Assembly: GCA_035550795.1 (NCBI GenBank)
Contig: DASZOL010000069.1
Coordinates: 7,393 to 71,392 of the forward strand
Source of the DNA: DASRDR01 sp035550795
Lineage (GTDB): Bacteria > Methylomirabilota > Methylomirabilia > Rokubacteriales > DASRDR01
DNA: 64,000 bases
Direction: 5' to 3'
A model generated the notes under the pieces. It saw only the letters and a list, made by a program, of their open reading frames with translations. It did no database searches and had not been told where the DNA came from. This document shows, piece after piece, positions 59,475 through 64,000 of this stretch (positions are counted from its first letter, which is position 1; every line of letters starts with the position of its first letter). A program made the position numbers and the translations under genes.

Positions 59475-60761
59475 TCAGTCCGCCAGGACGGCGACCGCCG
59501 ACTCGAACGCCCGGATGGTCTCCGTGACGTCGGCCTCGTCGTGCACGATGGACAGGTAGAACTTCGACGCGCCGCGGAACACCCCGCGCTCGCGCAGGAG
59601 CCGCACGAAGCGGGCGAGCCGCGCCCGGTCGGCCCCGAGCGTCGAGCGATAGTCGGTGATCTCGCCGTCGGTGAAGTAGACCTCGAACAGCACGCCCTCG
59701 CCCACGACGCGCGCCGGGATGCCCGCCGAGTCGCAGGCGCGCTGGAGCGCCTGCTTGAGCTGGTTGCCGAGCGCGTGCATCCGCTCGTAGGTGCCGGGGC
59801 GCTTCAGGATCCGGACGGTCGCCAGGCCGGCCGCGGTGGCGATCGGGTTGCCGCTGAGGGTGCCGACCTGCGGGATGAACTGCTCCCGGCTCACCCGGGA
59901 CTGGTCAAAGTGCGCCATGAGCTCCTCGCGCCCGGCGACCGCCGTCAACGGAAAGCCGCCCCCGACGGCCTTGCCGAGCGCGCAGAGGTCCGGCGTGACG
60001 CCGTAGAACTCCTGGGCGCCGCCGTAGGCGAACCGGAACGAGGTCACCACCTCGTCGAAGATGAGCGGGATGCCGTGGCGGGCGGTCAGGTCGCGGAGCC
60101 CGGTGAGGAACCCCGGGCGCGGCGCCAGCACGCGCTGGAAGGGCTCGACGATGATGCCCGCCAGCTCGTCGTGGTGCCGGTTCACGATGGCGGCGGTCGT
60201 CTCCAGGTCGTTGAACGGGGCCACCAGCATCGTGGACTCGATCGCCCGCGGGATGCCCGCCGAGTCCGGCACCGGCGTCGGGAACGCCCCCGGCGCCGGG
60301 GGGCTCATGCTCATCACCGCGTAGTCGTGCATGCCGTGATAGCCGCCCTCGAACTTGAGGATGCGGTCGCGGCGCCGGACGGCGCGCGCCACCCGCATGG
60401 CGTAGAGGGTGGCCTCGGTCCCCGAGCTGCAGAAGCGTACCTTCTCCGCGCACGGCATCGCCTTGGAGATCTCCTCGGCGAGGAGGATGGCGTGCTCGTT
60501 GTTCGCGAAGAACGTCGAGCCGCGCTCGAGCTGCTCCTTCACGGCGGCCACCACCTCCGGGTGCGCGTGCCCGACGAGCATCGGCCCCGAGCCGAGCAGG
60601 TAGTCGATGTACTCGTAGCCGCTCACGTCGCGGACGCGGCTGCCGCGCCCGCTCGCGAGGATCACGTCGTCGAGCAGGTTCCCCAGAGTCCCCCCGGCGA
60701 GATAGCGGGACGCCTTCGCCGCGAGCTCGGTCTCATGCGCACTCCGCACGCGCGCTTCCAT
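59475..60761 (-). CDS. Class III aminotransferase, glutamate-1-semialdehyde aminomutase-like
   Basis: This 428-residue PLP enzyme resembles glutamate-1-semialdehyde 2,1-aminomutase (GSAM) in order and spacing: GSGPMLVGHAHPEVVAAV, FCSSGTEATLYAMRVARA, LKFEGGYHGMHDY, the PLP Asp in IFDEVVTSFRF, and the Schiff-base Lys in LGKAVGGGFPLTAVAG. True GSAM has more conserved segments in the substrate region, and many relatives are general transaminases, so I do not assign hemL although heme genes are close by. It starts opposite the DapL-like gene. Confidence 0.88.
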   Translation of the reverse strand: MEARVRSAHETELAAKASRYLAGGTLGNLLDDVILASGRGSRVRDVSGYEYIDYLLGSGPMLVGHAHPEVVAAVKEQLERGSTFFANNEHAILLAEEISKAMPCAEKVRFCSSGTEATLYAMRVARAVRRRDRILKFEGGYHGMHDYAVMSMSPPAPGAFPTPVPDSAGIPRAIESTMLVAPFNDLETTAAIVNRHHDELAGIIVEPFQRVLAPRPGFLTGLRDLTARHGIPLIFDEVVTSFRFAYGGAQEFYGVTPDLCALGKAVGGGFPLTAVAGREELMAHFDQSRVSREQFIPQVGTLSGNPIATAAGLATVRILKRPGTYERMHALGNQLKQALQRACDSAGIPARVVGEGVLFEVYFTDGEITDYRSTLGADRARLARFVRLLRERGVFRGASKFYLSIVHDEADVTETIRAFESAVAVLAD

Positions 60762-60981
60762 TGCGCCTCCCTCCTGGGCGCCCGGCCCGGGCCGCCCGCT
60801 CCCCGCATCGTGAGCGATCGGCGGCGGGGCGTCAATTGGCTCGGGGCGCGCAATCGTGGCGGCGTGGAGGCCCGGGCGGGAGCGGGGCGACCGGTCGCGT
60901 CAAGGCCGGCGGCGCAAGGGGACTCCGATGTAGAATCGGCCCCAGCCACTCACCTGCTGTCGGCCTACTGGGGGGACGATC

Positions 60982-62217
60982 GTGGTCAGGATCAACGAGC
61001 ACTACCTCACGCTGAAGCCGACGTACCTGTTCTCCGAGATCGCGCGCCGCGTCAAGGCGTTCGCGGCCGACCATCCGGACGCCCGCCTCATCCGCCTTGG
61101 CATCGGCGACGTGACCCTGCCGCTGGCGTCGACGGTGGTGCGGGCCATGCACGAGGCGGTCGACGAGATGGCCCGCGCCGAGACGTTCCGGGGCTACGGG
61201 CCGGAGACCGGCTACGAGTTCCTGACCGAGCTCATCGCGACCCACGACTACGGCGCGCGAGGCGTCCGCGTCGCGACCGACGAGATCTTCGTGAGCGACG
61301 GGGCCAAGAGTGACACCGGCAACATCCAGGAGATCTTCGCCGCGGACGCCCAGGTCGCGCTCGTCGATCCCGTGTATCCGGCGTACGTGGACACCAATGC
61401 CATGGCGGGGCGGGCCGGCACCGCGGGGCCCGACGGGCGGTACTCGCGCCTCCTGTACCTGCCGGCGACGGCCGAGAACGGTTTCCGGCCGGCGCTCCCT
61501 GACCGTCCGGTGGACCTGCTCTACCTCTGCTACCCGAACAACCCCACCGGCGCGGTGATGCCCCGCGACGTGCTGCGCGGGTGGGTGGAGTACGCGTGCC
61601 GGCACGGCGCCGTCATCCTCTACGACGCCGCCTATGAAGCGTACATCCGCGACCCGGACGTGCCGCACTCCATCTTCGAGATCGAGGGGGCCCGCGAGGT
61701 CGCCATCGAGTTCCGGAGCTTCTCGAAGACGGCGGGGTTCACGGGGACGCGGTGCGCGTTCACAATCGTGCCCAAGGACCTCCAGGGCCGCACGGCGAGC
61801 GGGCAGGCGTCGAGCCTCCATGCGCTTTGGCTCAGGCGGCAGTCCACCAAGTTCAACGGGGTCCCCTACGTGGTCCAGCGCGGCGCCGCCGCCATCTACA
61901 CCGACGAGGGGCGGAAGCAGGTCCGGAGCGCCATCGACTTCTACATGGAGAACGCCCGGATCATCCGCGAGGGGCTGCGGGCCGCGGGGTTCCAGGTGTA
62001 CGGCGGCGAGAACGCGCCCTACATCTGGGTCAAGACGCCCCCCCGCCTTGGCTCCTGGGACCTGTTCGACAGGCTCCTCACGGAGGCCCACGTCGTCGGC
62101 ACCCCGGGGGTGGGCTTCGGGCCGAGCGGCGAGGGCTACTTCCGGTTCACCGCCTTCGGCCGCCGCGACCAGACGGAGGAAGCGGTCGAGCGGATCCGGA
62201 CGCGCCTGCGCCGGTAG
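60982..62217 (+). CDS. dapL: LL-diaminopimelate aminotransferase
   Basis: This 411-residue fold-type I aminotransferase begins INEHYLTLKPTYLFSEIARRVKAF, a DapL-type start, given here in full only to 20 residues or fewer: NEHYLTLKPTYLFSEIARR. Further marks are IRLGIGDVTLPL, EIFVSDGAKSDTGNIQEIF, DPVYPAYVDTNAMAGRAG, LCYPNNPTGAV and the Schiff-base Lys in SFSKTAGFTGTRC. It would make LL-diaminopimelate from tetrahydrodipicolinate in one step of lysine and peptidoglycan synthesis. The GTG start follows GGGGGGA. TAGAAT at 60931-60936 may be its -10. Confidence 0.93.
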   Translation: MVRINEHYLTLKPTYLFSEIARRVKAFAADHPDARLIRLGIGDVTLPLASTVVRAMHEAVDEMARAETFRGYGPETGYEFLTELIATHDYGARGVRVATDEIFVSDGAKSDTGNIQEIFAADAQVALVDPVYPAYVDTNAMAGRAGTAGPDGRYSRLLYLPATAENGFRPALPDRPVDLLYLCYPNNPTGAVMPRDVLRGWVEYACRHGAVILYDAAYEAYIRDPDVPHSIFEIEGAREVAIEFRSFSKTAGFTGTRCAFTIVPKDLQGRTASGQASSLHALWLRRQSTKFNGVPYVVQRGAAAIYTDEGRKQVRSAIDFYMENARIIREGLRAAGFQVYGGENAPYIWVKTPPRLGSWDLFDRLLTEAHVVGTPGVGFGPSGEGYFRFTAFGRRDQTEEAVERIRTRLRR

Positions 62218-62246
62218 ACCGGATCGCTCCTCCTCGCGGAGCTGGG

Positions 62247-62951
62247 ATGGCCGTCCGGGCGCTGACCTTCGACACCTACGGCACCGTCGTCGACTGGCGG
62301 GACAGCGTCCTCGCCGAGTTGACCGGGTTCGGCACCGCCCACGGGCTCGACGTGGACTGGGCGGCGTTCCTCGCGGAGTGGAAGGCCGGCTACCGGCCGG
62401 GCATGGACCGGGTCAACCGGGGCGAGTGGCCGTGGACCACCGTGGAGACGATCTACCGGCGCCGCCTCGATGACCTCCTCCCGCGCTACGGGATCGACGG
62501 CCTCGGCGAGGCCGATCTCACCCGGCTCACCCGGGCCTGGTGGCGCCTCCATCCCTGGCCCGACGCCGTCCCCGGGCTCCGCCGCCTCCGGGGGCGCTTC
62601 ATTCTCTCCCCGCTCTCGAACGGCAGCTTCGCCGGGATGGTGCACCTCGCGCGGTTCGCGGGGCTCCCCTGGGACTGCATCATCACCGCCGAGAACGCCC
62701 GCTGCTACAAGCCGCGGCCGGAGGTCTACCGGACGGCGGTCGCGCTGCTGGGCCTGCCCCCGGACGAGGTCATGATGGTCGCGGCCCACAACTACGATCT
62801 CCACGCCGCGCGCGCGTGCGGGCTTCGGACCGCGTTCGTTCCGCGCCCGGCCGAGCACGGGCCGGGACAGACGTCGGACCTCGCGCCGGACGCCGACTGG
62901 GACGTCGTCGCCGGCGACCTCCTCGACCTCGCGGACCGGCTCGAGGTGTGA
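62247..62951 (+). CDS. HAD-superfamily hydrolase, haloacid dehalogenase type II-like
   Basis: This 234-residue HAD hydrolase begins VRALTFDTYGTVVDW; the nucleophile is Asp9. The second acid position of phosphatases (DxD) is Tyr here, a feature of L-2-haloacid dehalogenases. The SPLSNGS motif and the Lys in CYKPRPEVY follow; the final acidic motif reads MMVAAHNYDLHAA, where His and Asn replace the more usual Asp pair, which is also seen in dehalogenases. The ATG at 62247 has GGAGCTGG upstream. It lies 29 bases after dapL. The true substrate may be a haloacid or another small acid. Confidence 0.88.
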   Translation: MAVRALTFDTYGTVVDWRDSVLAELTGFGTAHGLDVDWAAFLAEWKAGYRPGMDRVNRGEWPWTTVETIYRRRLDDLLPRYGIDGLGEADLTRLTRAWWRLHPWPDAVPGLRRLRGRFILSPLSNGSFAGMVHLARFAGLPWDCIITAENARCYKPRPEVYRTAVALLGLPPDEVMMVAAHNYDLHAARACGLRTAFVPRPAEHGPGQTSDLAPDADWDVVAGDLLDLADRLEV

Positions 62952-62994
62952 TCGTGGCTGGTGCCGGGCGCGCCGCTCTGCTAGCGTGACGCGG

Positions 62995-63942
62995 ATGGCC
63001 GATCTCACCGGCGCCGCGGCCTACGGGGGCGAGGGCTGGTCCCCCCGCACTGCGTCGCTCCGCGACGAGATCGGCGCGCTCTGGGAGCCGTGCGGGCTCC
63101 GCGACGAGTGGGGTCCTCTCCGGGCCGTGCTCCTGCACCGCCCGGGCCCCGAGCTTGCCGTGTCGGACCCCGACGCCGCGCAGCTCCTCGCTCCGGTCGA
63201 CCCCGAGCGCGCCGCGGCGGAGCACGACGCGCTCGCCCAGGTATACCGGGAGGAGGGCGTCGCCGTCCGCTCCGTCGAGCCCGCAGGGGCACCGACCCCG
63301 AACCTCATGTTCTGCGCGGACCTCTTCCTGATGACACCGGAGGGGGCGATCCTCGGGCGGCCGGCGTCAACCGTGCGCGCGGGAGAGGAGCGCTGGATCG
63401 CCCGCCGCCTCGCGGCGCTCGGCATCCCGATCGTTCGGATGGTGCGGGGCCGGGGGACGTTCGAGGGCGCCGACGCGATGTGGCTCGACGCGACGACGGT
63501 CCTGATCGGGCGCGGCCTCCGGACGAACGCGGAGGGCGTCGCGCAGGTGACGGCGGCCCTCGGCGAGATGGGCGTCGAGGCCATCCCGGTCGACCTGCCC
63601 TGGGGGGCGATGCACCTCATGGGCATGCTCCGCATCGCCGACCGCGACCTCGCCATCGCGTGGCCCGGCCGCCTGGCGGTGGCGGCCGTTGCGGCGCTTC
63701 GGCGCCGGGGTTACCGCGTGCTCTTCCTGCCCGACGGGCCGCCGGCCGAGCGGAACACCGCGCTGAACTTCGTCACGCTCGGGCCGGGGCGGATCCTGAT
63801 GGCCGAGGGATATCCGGTCTTCGAGCGGTTCTTCGAGAAGGCCGGCCTGGCGTGCCGCACCACGCCCGTCGCCGAGCTACGCAAGGCGGCGGGCGGCATC
63901 GGCTGCCTCACGGGGATCATCGAGCGCGCCGCCGGCGCCTGA
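62995..63942 (+). CDS. Arginine deiminase/amidinotransferase-family protein
   Basis: The product has about 315 residues with the pentein fold of arginine deiminases, DDAHs and amidinotransferases. It includes PTPNLMFCADLFLM (equivalent to the PxxxFxRD region), GTFEGADAMWLD with the catalytic acids, His in WGAMHLMGML, and the nucleophile Cys near the C-terminus in GGIGCLTGII. It would hydrolyse or transfer a guanidino group. I chose the ATG at 62995; a GTG at 62986 in the same frame is equally possible, and neither has a strong ribosome site. It follows the HAD gene by about 40 bases. Confidence 0.87.
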   Translation: MADLTGAAAYGGEGWSPRTASLRDEIGALWEPCGLRDEWGPLRAVLLHRPGPELAVSDPDAAQLLAPVDPERAAAEHDALAQVYREEGVAVRSVEPAGAPTPNLMFCADLFLMTPEGAILGRPASTVRAGEERWIARRLAALGIPIVRMVRGRGTFEGADAMWLDATTVLIGRGLRTNAEGVAQVTAALGEMGVEAIPVDLPWGAMHLMGMLRIADRDLAIAWPGRLAVAAVAALRRRGYRVLFLPDGPPAERNTALNFVTLGPGRILMAEGYPVFERFFEKAGLACRTTPVAELRKAAGGIGCLTGIIERAAGA

Positions 63943-64000
63943 CGGGCGCGGCCAGGCCGCGCTGCCGCGACGGCCCCGGACCGGGCCTCGCGCCGATGGC

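Noticed and set aside
59475..60761. Assigning the aminotransferase as hemL because hemE and hemG/hemY are in the window
   Set aside because: The genes are about 10 kb apart with several unrelated operons between them, and the family contains many general transaminases with the same core motifs.
1..64000. CRISPR arrays, insertion sequences, prophage, integrases and attachment sites
   Set aside because: I saw no regularly spaced repeats, transposase or integrase motifs, or terminal inverted repeats with target duplications. The repeats found are short and local.

Overview
The window is a gene-dense, very GC-rich stretch of bacterial chromosome, roughly 70% G+C by eye, with many GTG starts and strong G+C bias at third codon positions. 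It holds about 58 protein genes on both strands. I see no rRNA, tRNA, CRISPR array, insertion sequence or prophage. The mix of branched-chain amino acid, peptide and sugar ABC importers, acyl-CoA enzymes, amidases, CocE-type hydrolases and a LivM-LivG fusion suits a soil or subsurface heterotroph. Candidatus Rokubacteria/Methylomirabilota would fit, but that is inference from style and content; no marker gene here proves it.

Layout. 1-3862 (+): the end of a peptide/nickel-type ABC importer (two permeases and a binding protein) and an alpha/beta hydrolase. 4016-8819 (-): catabolic genes (VOC protein, 3-oxoadipyl-CoA-type thiolase, hydantoinase, MBL hydrolase, enoyl-CoA hydratase). 8874-13994 (-): a compact GldA/GldF/GldG-like ABC exporter operon with a DUF4340 protein. 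14378-20050 (-): hotdog thioesterase, unusual AAA ATPase, DUF151 nuclease, MFS carrier, adenine deaminase and C39-like lipoprotein. 20078-25891 is the least familiar part: two small zinc-ribbon proteins, a double-hotdog protein, an 841-residue helical-repeat protein with a C-terminal NYN ribonuclease domain, a coiled-coil protein and a membrane-anchored CusF-like protein. 25929-30644 (-): MFS carrier, transketolase and FGGY sugar kinase. 30731-38789: a sugar-related block with a cysteine-less SUMF1-fold protein, a LamG domain interrupted by a seven-bladed propeller, a Gfo/Idh/MocA oxidoreductase, a sugar ABC importer without its ATPase, and an SDR. 38832-40172: class III aminotransferase. 40435-46189 (-): a livKH(MG)F importer and two small genes. 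46421-49317 (-): heme genes hemE and hemG/hemY with a secreted protein. 49453-51581 (+): amidase cluster. 51616-56747 (-): adenosine deaminase, CocE hydrolase, HtrA protease and glycine-zipper lipoprotein. 56996-59407 (+): hybrid sensor kinase. 59475-63942: two aminotransferases, a HAD hydrolase and an arginine deiminase-family protein.

Metabolic theme. Nitrogen scavenging recurs (hydantoinase, adenine and adenosine deaminases, amidase, arginine deiminase-like enzyme, three aminotransferases, amino acid and peptide importers), alongside acyl-CoA breakdown and sugar uptake with pentose-phosphate entry. Both importer operons that place the binding-protein gene first carry GC-rich inverted repeats between it and the permease gene, which suggests attenuation or mRNA protection that keeps binding protein in excess.
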